From Microbacterium sulfonylureivorans (GTDB lineage Bacteria > Actinomycetota > Actinomycetes > Actinomycetales > Microbacteriaceae), in the NCBI RefSeq assembly GCF_003999995.1, contig NZ_RJAD01000004.1, positions 243,858-307,857 on the forward strand: 64,000 nt of DNA. Direction: 5' to 3'. Positions 41,294 through 50,539 of the stretch are shown piece by piece; the first letter of the stretch is position 1, and the number at the start of each line of letters is the position of its first letter. The position numbers and the translations under genes were made by a program. The notes under the pieces are model-generated. The model did no database searches. It saw only the letters and a list, made by a program, of their open reading frames with translations, and had not been told where the DNA came from.

Positions 41294-43501
41294 CTACTCG
41301 ATCCGCCAGACGTCCTGAGCCTTGCCGCGAAGCTCGACCGACCCGGCCCTCGTGAACGTCACGCTGTCCTGCATCCGGTCCCGCACGGCCTGGCTGACGT
41401 AGATGCCCGGCAGCCCCGTCACACTGCGCACGCGGTAGGCGAGGCTCACCGCGTCGCCCCACAGGTCGTACGCCAGGCTCGTCCGGGCGACGAGTCCGCT
41501 TGTGACCGTGCCGGTGTCGACGCCCGCGCGGATGTCGATCTCGGTGCCGTTCTGCGAGTTGAAGCGCTGGACGACGGCCCGCATCTCTCGGGCGAAGTCG
41601 ACCGCGCGACGCACGTTGTCGACGCGCGGCACGATGAGTCCCGAGCTGGCGAGATAGCCGCCGCGCAGGGTGCGGACCTTCTCGACGCCCGTCTTCGTGG
41701 CCGCCTCGTCGAATCCGCGCATCAGCGCGTTGAGCTGAGACGTCTCGGTCTCGCTCGATAGATCCTCCGCGAACTCCTCGAACCCGACGAGCTCCGCGAA
41801 GACGACGGAGACGTTGTCGTGCTCCTCGGAGATCGTCTCCTCGCCGTCGCGGTAGCGCTGTGCGACGGCTTCGGGCATGAGGGTGAGCATGAGCTTCTGG
41901 TTCTCGACCTGCTGCTCCTCGATGAGGTCCTGCTTGATCCGCAGGCTCGACGCCATGTCGTTGAACGCCGATCCGAGATCGCCGATCTCGTCGCGCGATC
42001 CGATCGGCACCTGCACGGCGAGGTCGCCGCCGGCGACCCGGCGGACGGCGTCGACGAGCTTGCGGATGGGGCGGGTGAAGACCTGGGCGAGCAGCAGCGA
42101 GAGCACGCTGACGGCGAGGACGATCGCAAGCAGCGAGAGCACCAGGGTGCGAGTGAAGTCGGCGACGGGCGCGAAGGCCTCGGCGGTGTCGATGCGCGCG
42201 ACCGCCACCCAGTTCAGGCCGTCGATCTCGACCGGGGTGTACGCGGCGATGTTCTCGTCGCCCAGGTAGGACGTCGAGATCCCGGCGCCGGTGCGTCCCT
42301 TGAGCGCCTCGACGACGGGCTGCGTGGTGATCGGCTGGAGGAGCACGGTGCCGCTCACCTCGACCACCCGCTCCGCGATGTCTGGGGGCGTGCCGGCCGA
42401 GATCACCTTGTCGGCGTACGCCTCGGGGTCTTCGACGAGCTGCCTCGAGACGCTCCGCATGAGGTTGTCGCCGCCGACGAGGTAGACCTCGCCGGTGTCG
42501 CCCAGCCCCTGCTCCTTCCAGCGCTCGTCACCGGTCATCGCGTCGTTGATCGTCGCGATCGGGATCTGGGCCGCGAGCGCTCCCGTCACCGCCGAGTCGT
42601 TGCCGATCGGCGACACCACCCACAGGCTGGGGACGTTCAGCGACGGGATCCATCGTTCGAAGTCGGTCGTCTTCACGGTGCTCACGCTGTTGGTGGCGAC
42701 GACATCGCGGTACGCGTCGGCGAGGAGGGACTCGCGGAACGGACCGTCGAGGAGATTGGATCCCATGTCGACGCCCTTGTAGGCGGAGTAGACGACGTCG
42801 CCCTCGAGGTTCATGACCAGCAGGTCTTCGTACCCGACGGTCTCGACCAGTCGTGTCAGATAGTCGCCGTATCGCTCCGTCGCGGCGGAGAACGCCGTGC
42901 CGTCGTCGGCGGAGTTGGTGGCGAGCGCCTCGTCGAAGTCGGCGAACTGCGCGGTGTAGTGGTACTGGACCCACTTGCCGGCGTTCGACTGCGGGATGAA
43001 GGCGCTCGGGCTGTACGCGTCTCCGGTGCGCTCCTCGAGCTGGGGGATGAACGTCTCGGCGTAGTACTGCTCGAGCTCGGCCTGCTGCTCAGGCGTCAGC
43101 TCCCGGCTCTGGAGCTCCTCCCAGCCCGCGTTGAGCTCGCGCGACAGCGTCTGCGCGCTGAGGTTGCGGGAGTCCAGGGCGACGCCTGCCTGGACGCTCT
43201 CGACCGTGTGCTCGAGTTCGCCGACGCGCATCTCGCGGATGGTCGTGAGCTGGTCGATCGCCGACGCGCGCAGCGACTCGCGCCCGCTGACGTACCCGAT
43301 CACGCCGACGATCACGGACGAGATCACGCTGACGGCGAGCAGCATGATGAGCAGCTTCGACTGGATGCTGAGCCCGCCGCGGCGCGGCTTCTTGTCGCGC
43401 TTCCGCGCGATCTCCTCCTGTCGCGCGAACTCACGCTCGTGAAGGCGTTCGGACTCGGTGACGGGCGTGTGCTGCGCCCCAGTTTCCGTCGTCGCGCTCA
43501 C
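41294..43501 (-). CDS. Receptor-type class III adenylate/guanylate cyclase-like protein, degenerate active site
   Basis: A 735-residue membrane receptor. A basic N-terminus, a membrane segment near residues 47-70, a large extracytoplasmic sensor of Cache type to about 440, a second segment, a HAMP domain near 470-520 and a class III cyclase domain near 545-735. Against the family consensus, the first metal aspartate is glutamate (VVFAELVGF), the second is glycine (RTLRGGYLAS instead of KTIGDAYMA), the purine-selecting lysine is arginine, and the transition-state asparagine is serine (VSLAYR), while DLWGD and the arginine remain. Activity is doubtful. It immediately precedes the cNMP-domain channel. 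A GGGGGT site precedes GTG 43501. Confidence 0.88.
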   Translation of the reverse strand: MSATTETGAQHTPVTESERLHEREFARQEEIARKRDKKPRRGGLSIQSKLLIMLLAVSVISSVIVGVIGYVSGRESLRASAIDQLTTIREMRVGELEHTVESVQAGVALDSRNLSAQTLSRELNAGWEELQSRELTPEQQAELEQYYAETFIPQLEERTGDAYSPSAFIPQSNAGKWVQYHYTAQFADFDEALATNSADDGTAFSAATERYGDYLTRLVETVGYEDLLVMNLEGDVVYSAYKGVDMGSNLLDGPFRESLLADAYRDVVATNSVSTVKTTDFERWIPSLNVPSLWVVSPIGNDSAVTGALAAQIPIATINDAMTGDERWKEQGLGDTGEVYLVGGDNLMRSVSRQLVEDPEAYADKVISAGTPPDIAERVVEVSGTVLLQPITTQPVVEALKGRTGAGISTSYLGDENIAAYTPVEIDGLNWVAVARIDTAEAFAPVADFTRTLVLSLLAIVLAVSVLSLLLAQVFTRPIRKLVDAVRRVAGGDLAVQVPIGSRDEIGDLGSAFNDMASSLRIKQDLIEEQQVENQKLMLTLMPEAVAQRYRDGEETISEEHDNVSVVFAELVGFEEFAEDLSSETETSQLNALMRGFDEAATKTGVEKVRTLRGGYLASSGLIVPRVDNVRRAVDFAREMRAVVQRFNSQNGTEIDIRAGVDTGTVTSGLVARTSLAYDLWGDAVSLAYRVRSVTGLPGIYVSQAVRDRMQDSVTFTRAGSVELRGKAQDVWRIE

Positions 43502-43579
43502 GCATGACCCCCGGTCGGCTCAGTGGTCACTCTAGCCACAGCCGAAACACGGCGGCAAGAAACGATTCGACGACGCCGG

Positions 43580-43621
43580 GATCGGATGCCCGCCCCCGAG
43601 GTGCGGGACGGGCATCCGATC
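43580..43621. terminator. GATCGGATGCCCG hairpin
   Basis: Perfect 13-base arms around a 16-base loop, located after the ABC permease stop and before the cyclase-like gene on the same strand. It should end the ABC transporter transcript. Confidence 0.75.
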
Positions 43622-43635
43622 GTGCTTCGGCGCGG

Positions 43636-44433
43636 TCAGCTGCTCTTGCGCATCGCGCGGATGCCGGCCCACAGACCGAGTGCCGCGAGCACCAGGGCAG
43701 ACACCCAACCCCACAGCACCGCCGACGCGCCGAGGTCGCCCGCGAAGAGCGCCCGCTCGGCCTGCACCACCCAGTTGATCGGGTTCACGGTCGAGATGGC
43801 CCACATCCACTCCGGAGCCGTGTCGAGCGGGAGCAGCATGCCCGAGAGGATCAGCAGCGGGAAGATCAGCGTCTGCTGAACGCCCCAGAACAGCCACTCG
43901 CGGTCCTTCGTCTTGAGGGCCAGCGTGTACGACAGCGATCCGAGGCCGACGCCGAACACGGCGAGGAGCGCGAGGCCGACCACGAGACCCGGCACGTTGA
44001 TCGTGAACCCGAACGGCCACGCGATCAGCACGATGATGAGCGCCTGCACCACGATCGGCGCGATCTCCTTGAGCGCGCGTCCGACGAGCAGCGACGACCG
44101 TGCGAGCGGTGCGACGAGCGTGCGCTCGTGCGAGCCCGTCATCATCTCGTACTGCAGGTTGGATCCGGTCGCGCCCGTGCCGAACAGCACGATCATCACG
44201 AGCACCCCGGGAACGAACCACTGCAGCGTCTCCCCCACCGGCTGACCGGACGAGCCGACGAGGAGGGGCGCGAAGAGCCCGAGGAAGACCAGCGGCTGAA
44301 CGAGACTGAAGATGAGCGTGAACGGATCGCGCACGACCGGCTTCAGCTCGCGCGTCAGCACGTTCCACGTGTCGCGCGCGGGGTTTGCGCGCACCACGGT
44401 GTCGGGTCGCGCGTCGGTCTGCGGAGTGGTCAT
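43636..44433 (-). CDS. ABC-2 type transporter permease (DrrB-like)
   Basis: A 265-residue ABC-2 permease with about six membrane segments, the first near residue 38 (FTLIFSLVQPLVFLGLFAPLL). The cytoplasmic EMMTGSHERTLVAPLARSSLL near residue 95 is a typical coupling block of DrrB-type exporters. Its start overlaps the ATPase stop (ATGA), so the two are made together. Such pairs export drugs or lipids; the cargo is unknown. Confidence 0.92.
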   Translation of the reverse strand: MTTPQTDARPDTVVRANPARDTWNVLTRELKPVVRDPFTLIFSLVQPLVFLGLFAPLLVGSSGQPVGETLQWFVPGVLVMIVLFGTGATGSNLQYEMMTGSHERTLVAPLARSSLLVGRALKEIAPIVVQALIIVLIAWPFGFTINVPGLVVGLALLAVFGVGLGSLSYTLALKTKDREWLFWGVQQTLIFPLLILSGMLLPLDTAPEWMWAISTVNPINWVVQAERALFAGDLGASAVLWGWVSALVLAALGLWAGIRAMRKSS

Positions 44434-45542
44434 CGGTTCGCTCCTGTCTGCTCGGCCACCGCATCGGCGGCTCCGGATGCCTCGGCCGAGGCATCCGCCG
44501 TGCTCTTCTCGTCGGCCCCGTCGCCCTGCCCCGTGAGGTCCTCCGTCGGCTCGCCCTCGCCCGCCTCGCGCAGCGTGCGTCCGGTGAGAGCGAGGAACAC
44601 GTCGTCGAGCGTCGGGGGCACGCCGGTCGCGCGGGCGACCTGGATGCCGGCGGCGTCGAGCGCCCGCACCGCGGACGGCAGGAGGGCGTCGCCGTCGGGC
44701 GCCGTGAGGGTGACGGATGCCTCGCCCTCGCGCCGGACGCCACGATCGGTGAGCCTCTGCACGACTGCGACGGCGGCCTCGGCATCCGCTCCCGACGCGA
44801 AGCCGAGGGTGAGCACGTCGCCCGCGAGGTTCGCCTTGAGCGCCGTGGCCGTGTCATCGGCGATGATGCGGCCCTTGTCCATGACCATCACGCGCTCGGC
44901 GTAGCGGTCTGCCTCCTCGAGGTAGTGGGTCGTGAGGAAGACGGTGGTGCCGTACTGGTGTCGCAGATCGAGGATGTGCTGCCACAGGTTCGCCCTGCTC
45001 TGCGGATCGAGCCCCGTCGACGGCTCGTCGAGGAAGATGAGCGGCGGCGCGTGCATGAGACCGAGCGCGACATCCAGCCGCCGCTTCTGCCCGCCCGAGA
45101 GCTGCTGCACCGAGCGGTTCGCAAAGCCGGAGAGGTCGAGCGACTCGATGAGCTCGTCGGCGCGGACACGCGCGGCGGGCTTCGACATGCCGTAGAACGC
45201 ACCCTGGCTGAGGAGCTCGTCGCGCGCCCGCTGCGAGAAGCTGCCGCTCGTCAGCTGCCCGACGTAGCCGATTCGCGCGCGTACCTCCGCAGGCTGCCGC
45301 AGGATGTCGAAGCCGACGACGCGGGCCGTGCCGGCCGTCGGCGGGATGAGAGTGGTCAGCATGCGCAGGCTGGTCGACTTGCCTGCGCCGTTGGGGCCTA
45401 GGAACGCGACGAGCTCGCCCCGCGAGACCCGGAATGTGAGGTCGGAAACTGCCTCGACGCTCGTCTTCTTGGCATTCTTCTTCTGCTGGTCTGGGAAGCG
45501 CTTGGTCAGGCCTTGCGCCTCGATGATCGGTTCGTTCGCCAT
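44430..45542 (-). CDS. ABC transporter ATPase (DrrA-like)
   Basis: A 370-residue nucleotide-binding subunit of the DrrA type. Walker A is GPNGAGKSTSLRML near residue 50, the signature LSGGQKRRLDVALG near 150, Walker B LIFLDEPSTGLDPQ near 172 and the switch histidine in LTTHYLEEADRY near 205. The last 50 residues are Glu/Ala/Asp-rich and disordered, longer than usual. It is probably leaderless: TAGCTT at 45549-45554 ends six bases before the ATG. It is divergent from the WYL regulator, with a candidate operator between them. Confidence 0.95.
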   Translation of the reverse strand: MANEPIIEAQGLTKRFPDQQKKNAKKTSVEAVSDLTFRVSRGELVAFLGPNGAGKSTSLRMLTTLIPPTAGTARVVGFDILRQPAEVRARIGYVGQLTSGSFSQRARDELLSQGAFYGMSKPAARVRADELIESLDLSGFANRSVQQLSGGQKRRLDVALGLMHAPPLIFLDEPSTGLDPQSRANLWQHILDLRHQYGTTVFLTTHYLEEADRYAERVMVMDKGRIIADDTATALKANLAGDVLTLGFASGADAEAAVAVVQRLTDRGVRREGEASVTLTAPDGDALLPSAVRALDAAGIQVARATGVPPTLDDVFLALTGRTLREAGEGEPTEDLTGQGDGADEKSTADASAEASGAADAVAEQTGANR

Positions 45543-45563
45543 GGATCCAAGCTAGGAACCATT

Positions 45564-45582
45564 GCGGACAGATCCGGTCCGC
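45564..45582. promoter_or_regulatory. Inverted repeat between ABC operon and WYL regulator
   Basis: GCGGAC-N7-GTCCGC within the 61-base divergent gap. It overlaps the region upstream of both -10 elements, so it is a plausible binding site for the WYL regulator. Confidence 0.5.
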
Positions 45583-45603
45583 ATCATCGGGCAATCTTGA
45601 GTC

Positions 45604-46620
45604 ATGTCCGATACGACCACGCGAGCCCTCTCGCTGCTCAACCTGCTCCAGACCCATCGGCACTGGCCCGGCCCGGAGCTCGCCGACCGCCTGGGCGTCA
45701 CCGAGCGCACGGTCCGCCGCGACGTGGAGCGCCTGCGCGACCTCGGGTACCGGATCGAGTCGTCGCCCGGCGCCGCGGGAGGCTACCGACTCGAGGCCGG
45801 CAGCGCCGTGCCTCCGCTGCTGCTCACCGACGAGGAGGCGGTGGCCATGGCGATCGGGCTGCGGGTCGCGGCATCCCAGCGCCTCGTCAGCGGCCCCGAG
45901 ACCACCATCACCGCGCTCGCCAAGCTCGAGCAGGTGCTGCCGGCGCCGCTGCGGCGACGGGTCGCCGCACTCGCCGAGACCGTGCAGCCGACGGGCATCA
46001 ACGCCGGAGCGGCCGTGTCGAGCGAGGTGCTCGGCGAGCTCGCCCTCGCCAGCCGCGACCACGAGCGCGTGCGCTTCACCTACACCGCCGCGTCGGGCGA
46101 GGTCACGCGGCGCCGCGTCGAGCCGCACGCGCTCGCACCCGCGGAACGGCACTGGTACCTGCTGTGCTGGGACCTCGACAAAGACGACTGGCGCACGTTC
46201 CGTGTCGATCGTCTCGAAGGAGTCGAGCACACGAGGGTGCTGTTCGAGCCGAAGCCGCTGACACCCGAGGAGATCGAGGAGTTCATCGTCGTCGCCCGGT
46301 CGTGGGTGCGCACGGCGGTCGAGGCGGATGCCGTCATGGAACTGCCTCTCGCCGAGATGCGCGAGTACTTCGGCCAGTGGGGCCAGGGCGCCGAAGCCGA
46401 AGACGATGCGCACACGCGCTGGCCGGTCGGCGGCGCAGACTGGCGCGAGACCATGTACGGCCTGATGTGGATCCCCGAAGGCGTCGAATACACGACCGAC
46501 CTCGTGGAGCCGTCGCGGTCGCAGCTGCGGGAGACCCTCGAGCGGATGCTCCGCGCCATCGACGCGCCTCCGCCTCCGCGCCGCGCCGCGGCCGCACGCG
46601 CCCACCCGGAGGACGAGTAG
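45604..46620 (+). CDS. HTH and WYL domain transcriptional regulator
   Basis: A 338-residue YafY-type regulator. The DeoR-like helix-turn-helix is at about residues 1-60 (LLQTHRHWPGPELADRLGVTERTVRRDVERLRDLGY), followed by the WYL domain near 135-215, with RHWYLLCWDLDKDDWRTFRVDRL holding the W-Y-L core, and the WCX-type C-terminus. WYL domains sense nucleotides or nucleic acids in several systems. It is divergent from the ABC exporter operon, which it may control. A CAATCT ends six bases before the ATG, so it may be leaderless. Confidence 0.92.
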   Translation: MSDTTTRALSLLNLLQTHRHWPGPELADRLGVTERTVRRDVERLRDLGYRIESSPGAAGGYRLEAGSAVPPLLLTDEEAVAMAIGLRVAASQRLVSGPETTITALAKLEQVLPAPLRRRVAALAETVQPTGINAGAAVSSEVLGELALASRDHERVRFTYTAASGEVTRRRVEPHALAPAERHWYLLCWDLDKDDWRTFRVDRLEGVEHTRVLFEPKPLTPEEIEEFIVVARSWVRTAVEADAVMELPLAEMREYFGQWGQGAEAEDDAHTRWPVGGADWRETMYGLMWIPEGVEYTTDLVEPSRSQLRETLERMLRAIDAPPPPRRAAAARAHPEDE

Positions 46621-46699
46621 GGCGTCCCTGCGACGCGCCGCCGAAGCTCAGCACCCTCGCAGGAGCCGCGCCTACGCTGGCGCCGACCCGAGGAGTGAC

Positions 46700-47110
46700 A
46701 TGCGCCGACTGTATATCGCCGCCGTTGCAGGTGCCCTGCTGTTGTCGCTCACCGCCTGCGCATCCGGAGGACCCATGACCGACCCCACTCCCTCGACGTC
46801 ATCGAGCCGGCCGCCGTTCGAGACGACCACACCGGGCCCGGTCGGGCCCTCGGGCGAGCCGACAGACGTGACGACGTCCCAGTGGGACGCGATCGTGGCC
46901 GATCTCGCGCGCCGTGGTGTCGAGGGCGAGCCGCAGCTCGTCTCGGCCGAGGCCGTCCAGTGGACCAACGGGGCGCTCGGCTGCCCGAAGCCCGGCATGG
47001 CGTACACCCAGGCGATCGTGGACGGGATGCGTGTCGTCGTGACGGTCGAAGGCACCCCCTACGACTATCGCTTCGGCCGCGCCGACACGCCCGTGCTCTG
47101 CGAGGCCTGA
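46700..47110 (+). CDS. Secreted lipoprotein of unknown function
   Basis: A 136-residue lipoprotein. The signal ends at the lipobox LTAC near residue 20. A Ser/Thr/Pro linker follows to about 55, then a compact domain with two cysteines (GALGCPKPGMAY near 95 and VLCEA at the very end) that can form a disulphide. The GCPxPG arrangement recurs in small actinobacterial exported proteins without assigned function. GAGGAGTGAC precedes the ATG, and TACGCT at about 46673 is a possible -10. Confidence 0.8.
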   Translation: MRRLYIAAVAGALLLSLTACASGGPMTDPTPSTSSSRPPFETTTPGPVGPSGEPTDVTTSQWDAIVADLARRGVEGEPQLVSAEAVQWTNGALGCPKPGMAYTQAIVDGMRVVVTVEGTPYDYRFGRADTPVLCEA

Positions 47111-47141
47111 GACCGGCATAGAGGGCCCTTTCCACGCCGAA

Positions 47142-47167
47142 GGCGGCACCCCACAGGGGATGCCGCC
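47142..47167. terminator. GGCGGCACCCC hairpin between convergent genes
   Basis: GGCGGCACCCC and GGGGATGCCGCC arms with one A/T position and a three-base loop. It sits between the lipoprotein and the subtilase, serving both directions. Confidence 0.75.
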
Positions 47168-47187
47168 TCCGGACGTTCGACGAGCGG

Positions 47188-50100
47188 TTACTTCGTCTTG
47201 ACCAGAACCGTCTCGCTCGTGCCCGACTTGTTGTCGATCACGACCGCCATGACACCGAGCGGCTTCTGCGCGGCGACCTGCGCACCGTTCACCGCGACGG
47301 GAACCGTCACGCTGCCGTTGCGGGGCACCTCGGCGAACTGGCCGTTCTCGATGGCCGGCGACCACGGGTTGTAGGTCGCGACACCGGCGATCTCGTCGAA
47401 GCCCGCCGAGTTGGTGATCGAGTAGCTCGCGACCGAGTAGCCGAACGTCGGCGCGGCCGACGTGATGCCCAGGTCGCTCGCGTACACCGGCAGCAGGATG
47501 GTGCTGCTGTCGGTCGGCGCCGACGCGTAGAACCCGGCTGCGAACAGCCCCGCCGGCGTGCTGACGAAGACCTCGGAGCGGCCGTTCGCATCGCCCGCCC
47601 GGACCAGGCCCGAGTCGGCCGAGAACACGATGGCCTCAGGGTTTCCGTCGCCGTTGCGGTCGATGACCACGTCGAACTCGAGGCTCGCCGGGTTGGACCA
47701 CCGCTTGTGCGTGTTCACCGCGAACACGAGCAGCTGGTCGCTGCCGTCCGCGAAGGACTGCACGCCTGCCGACGCCAGGTCGAACCCGGTGTCGCCGATC
47801 GTCTTCGGCACGTCCTTGGCGTCGCTGAGACTCCACGTGTAGAAGTCCGCAGCCCCCGTGAGGGCGCCCAGCCTGTTGGTCAGCTTGACCGACTTGTCGG
47901 CGTCGCCCACGGTGTCCTTCTTGCCGAACAGCGCACCGGTCGACGAGGCGACACGGCTGTCCGAACGGGGAACCAGCAGGTACGGCACACGCAGCGTCGA
48001 CGAGTCGGACGTGAGCAGGATGTCACCCGAGAACTCGTACTGGGCGAACGGGTCGCCCGACACCGACGACGAGCCGACGGCGCCGGCACCGGCCGTGAGG
48101 CCGACGATGACGGTCGCCTTGCCCTTGGCGGGAACCTTCACCGACGAGCGGTTGAGCGAGATCTTCGCCTTCTCGGACTGGGCCGAGGGAGCGGAGCTCA
48201 CCTTGTAGGTGACGGCCTTGTCGCCGTGGTTCGTGATCGTGATCGTCTTGAGCCCGGCGAACCCGATCCACGACTCCTGGAACCCGAAGCTCAGCGCCGA
48301 CTCGCGCAGCCAGCCGCTGTCGGTGCGGAACGCGTCGCCGGTGGCGGTGACCTTGGTGGCGACCGCCTGCGCGGCGTCGACCAGGCCGACTCCGCCGCGC
48401 GTCATCTGCTGCCCCGCAACCTTCTCGGGGTCCGCCGACGACACGACGGCGGCGGCGATCTCGCCGGCCTTCCAGCCCGGGTGGGACTGGACGGTGAGGG
48501 CCGCGACGCCCGCGACGTGCGGTGCTGCCATCGAGGTGCCCGAGATCGTCGCCGGGCCGTTGCCCGTGCCGACGCCCGTCGAGACGATCGAGACGCCCGG
48601 CGCCGCGACATCCACGGCCACGCCGCTGTCGCCGCTGCGCGGACCGTTCGACGAGAACGACGCGTACCCGCGGAAGCCGGGGTTGTCGAGCTGCGCCGCG
48701 ACCACCGTGGCGGGCGCGTTCGTCACGAACTTCGGGCCGTCCGACGCGCGGACGCCGAGGAACGGGATGGTGACGTCGTACGGCTCGCCGGTGTCGGCGT
48801 TCTCCGTGATGACGCCCTCGAACGGCGGGTAGTCGTTGGTGTTGTTCACCATCAGCGCTGCCGCTGCGCCCGCCTGCTGAGCGAAGATCGCCTTGGCGAC
48901 GCGCGCGCAGGTGCCGCGGTCGGATACGGCGAGCTGGTTCAGTCCGGCGGCGACGCCGTTCGACGTGTACGCGGCGGTCGAGCATCCGAGCGCCTCGTTC
49001 TCGGCGGTGGATGCGTTGTCTACCAGGCGGACGACGGTCATGCCGGGAAGGCCCTCGAGGTTCGCGCCGTTCGCGTTGATCGCCGGAACGGCGACGCCGC
49101 CGACGGTGACGGAGGCACCCGGGAAGCTCGCGGTGCTGTCGACCGCGGCGACCGAGATCACACCCTCGCCGTTGCCGGGCGAACCTGCGATGTACGGAGC
49201 CGGGCCGGAGTTGCCCGCCGAGGCGACGACGACGACGCCGGCGCCGATGGCGTTGGCCGCAGCGACGGCCTCCGGGTCGTCGGCGCTTCCGAAGCTCGAG
49301 CCGAGCGACATGTTGATGACGTCCATGTCGTTGGCGACGGCCCAGTCGATGGCGGCCGTGGTCACGTTGGTCGAGCCCTCACAGCCGAACACGCGCAGGG
49401 CGTAGAGGTCGACCTCGGGTGCGACGCCGGGTCCGATCTTCCACTCCTGCGAGGCCGTGGACTCGTCGTACGCACCCGTGTAGGTCGCGCCGTCAGCCGT
49501 GACGCCGGTGCCGCCGGTGGTTCCGGCGACGTGGCTGCCGTGGCCGTTGCAGTCGAGCGGGTTGGCGTCGGGCTTGGGGACGCTGGTGTCGTCGTTGGCG
49601 TCGTAGTCGTCGCCGACGAAGTCCCATCCGCCCTTGATGCGCGGCGCGTTCGGGCCGAACAGCGCCGGGTCGGCGGGCTGCGTCTCGGCGGCGTTGGCCG
49701 CCTCGTACGCCTCGACCGTGCCGGGGCCGCCGAAGTTCGCGTGGGTGAAGTCGATGCCGGTGTCGATGATCGCCACCTTGACGTTCTCGCCGGTGTAGCC
49801 GGTGCTCTGCCACACCTGCGGCACGCCGAGGAACGGCACCGAGACCGCGTTGTCGATCGTGTAGGTGCGCGCGGCGTGGATGCCGACGACGTTGGGAAGC
49901 GCGGCGACCGTGTCGACGGCGTCTGCCGGGATCGTGGCCTGCACGCCGTTGTAGGCGGACTGCATCGTCGCCTCGACCGAGCCGCCTTCTGCCTCGACCG
50001 CGCCGACGATCGGCTTCTGCGCCTGCTCGAGCGACTTCTTGATGGAGGAGCGCTCGGCCTTCGTGAGGTCGCGGCCCTTCTCCGCCTGGACGACCGCGAC

Positions 50101-50301
50101 GGGGTCGGCCGCCAGTTCGACGACGACCGTGACGTTGCCGTCGGCGTCGGCGCTCAGCGGAGCGACCGTCGCGCTCACTTCACCGCGCGACTCGGCCTTC
50201 TCGAACTTCGACGACGGATCGTCGTCTGCTGCGGCGAACGCCGCCGTTGTGGGGAGTGACAGCGCCACGACCGCGGCGACCGCCAATGCACGTCTGTACA
50301 A
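47188..50301 (-). CDS. Secreted S8 (subtilisin-like) serine protease with PA insert
   Basis: A 1037-residue exported protease. A Sec signal ends near residue 24 (AAFAAADDD). An inhibitor-I9-type propeptide region reaches about 150. The catalytic Asp is in AIIDTGIDFTH near 177, His in GHGSHVAGTTG near 254, Ser in GTSMAAPHVAG near 590. A protease-associated (PA) domain near 390-490 is inserted between His and Ser. The final 350 residues form Fn3-like and beta domains as in C5a-peptidase-like subtilases. It lacks a sorting motif, so it is probably released. The gene has a leader of about 100 bases and no leaderless signal. Confidence 0.96.
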   Translation of the reverse strand: MYRRALAVAAVVALSLPTTAAFAAADDDPSSKFEKAESRGEVSATVAPLSADADGNVTVVVELAADPVAVVQAEKGRDLTKAERSSIKKSLEQAQKPIVGAVEAEGGSVEATMQSAYNGVQATIPADAVDTVAALPNVVGIHAARTYTIDNAVSVPFLGVPQVWQSTGYTGENVKVAIIDTGIDFTHANFGGPGTVEAYEAANAAETQPADPALFGPNAPRIKGGWDFVGDDYDANDDTSVPKPDANPLDCNGHGSHVAGTTGGTGVTADGATYTGAYDESTASQEWKIGPGVAPEVDLYALRVFGCEGSTNVTTAAIDWAVANDMDVINMSLGSSFGSADDPEAVAAANAIGAGVVVVASAGNSGPAPYIAGSPGNGEGVISVAAVDSTASFPGASVTVGGVAVPAINANGANLEGLPGMTVVRLVDNASTAENEALGCSTAAYTSNGVAAGLNQLAVSDRGTCARVAKAIFAQQAGAAAALMVNNTNDYPPFEGVITENADTGEPYDVTIPFLGVRASDGPKFVTNAPATVVAAQLDNPGFRGYASFSSNGPRSGDSGVAVDVAAPGVSIVSTGVGTGNGPATISGTSMAAPHVAGVAALTVQSHPGWKAGEIAAAVVSSADPEKVAGQQMTRGGVGLVDAAQAVATKVTATGDAFRTDSGWLRESALSFGFQESWIGFAGLKTITITNHGDKAVTYKVSSAPSAQSEKAKISLNRSSVKVPAKGKATVIVGLTAGAGAVGSSSVSGDPFAQYEFSGDILLTSDSSTLRVPYLLVPRSDSRVASSTGALFGKKDTVGDADKSVKLTNRLGALTGAADFYTWSLSDAKDVPKTIGDTGFDLASAGVQSFADGSDQLLVFAVNTHKRWSNPASLEFDVVIDRNGDGNPEAIVFSADSGLVRAGDANGRSEVFVSTPAGLFAAGFYASAPTDSSTILLPVYASDLGITSAAPTFGYSVASYSITNSAGFDEIAGVATYNPWSPAIENGQFAEVPRNGSVTVPVAVNGAQVAAQKPLGVMAVVIDNKSGTSETVLVKTK

Positions 50302-50539
50302 CGGGACCTACTTTCTCCGAACTTGGGGGATGGAGGAGGGAACGATCCCGTCTCCGTACTGGGGATGGAACGAGATACTTCGGTGACCGTATGTGCGAAC
50401 TCACATCAAGTCAACAGTGGATTCTCAGGTTGATCAGAGCGCTCAATCAGAGCCGCCAAAACATGCAGACGAGCGCACGGATGCGCAGATCACGGGGCCT
50501 CCGACCGCCCCGCACGGTACCGGCGATACGCTCGTCCGC

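Noticed and set aside
47707..50259. An 850-codon frame antisense to the subtilase
   Set aside because: Arg/Val/Gly/Asp-rich shadow; the protease has signal peptide, triad and domains on the minus strand.
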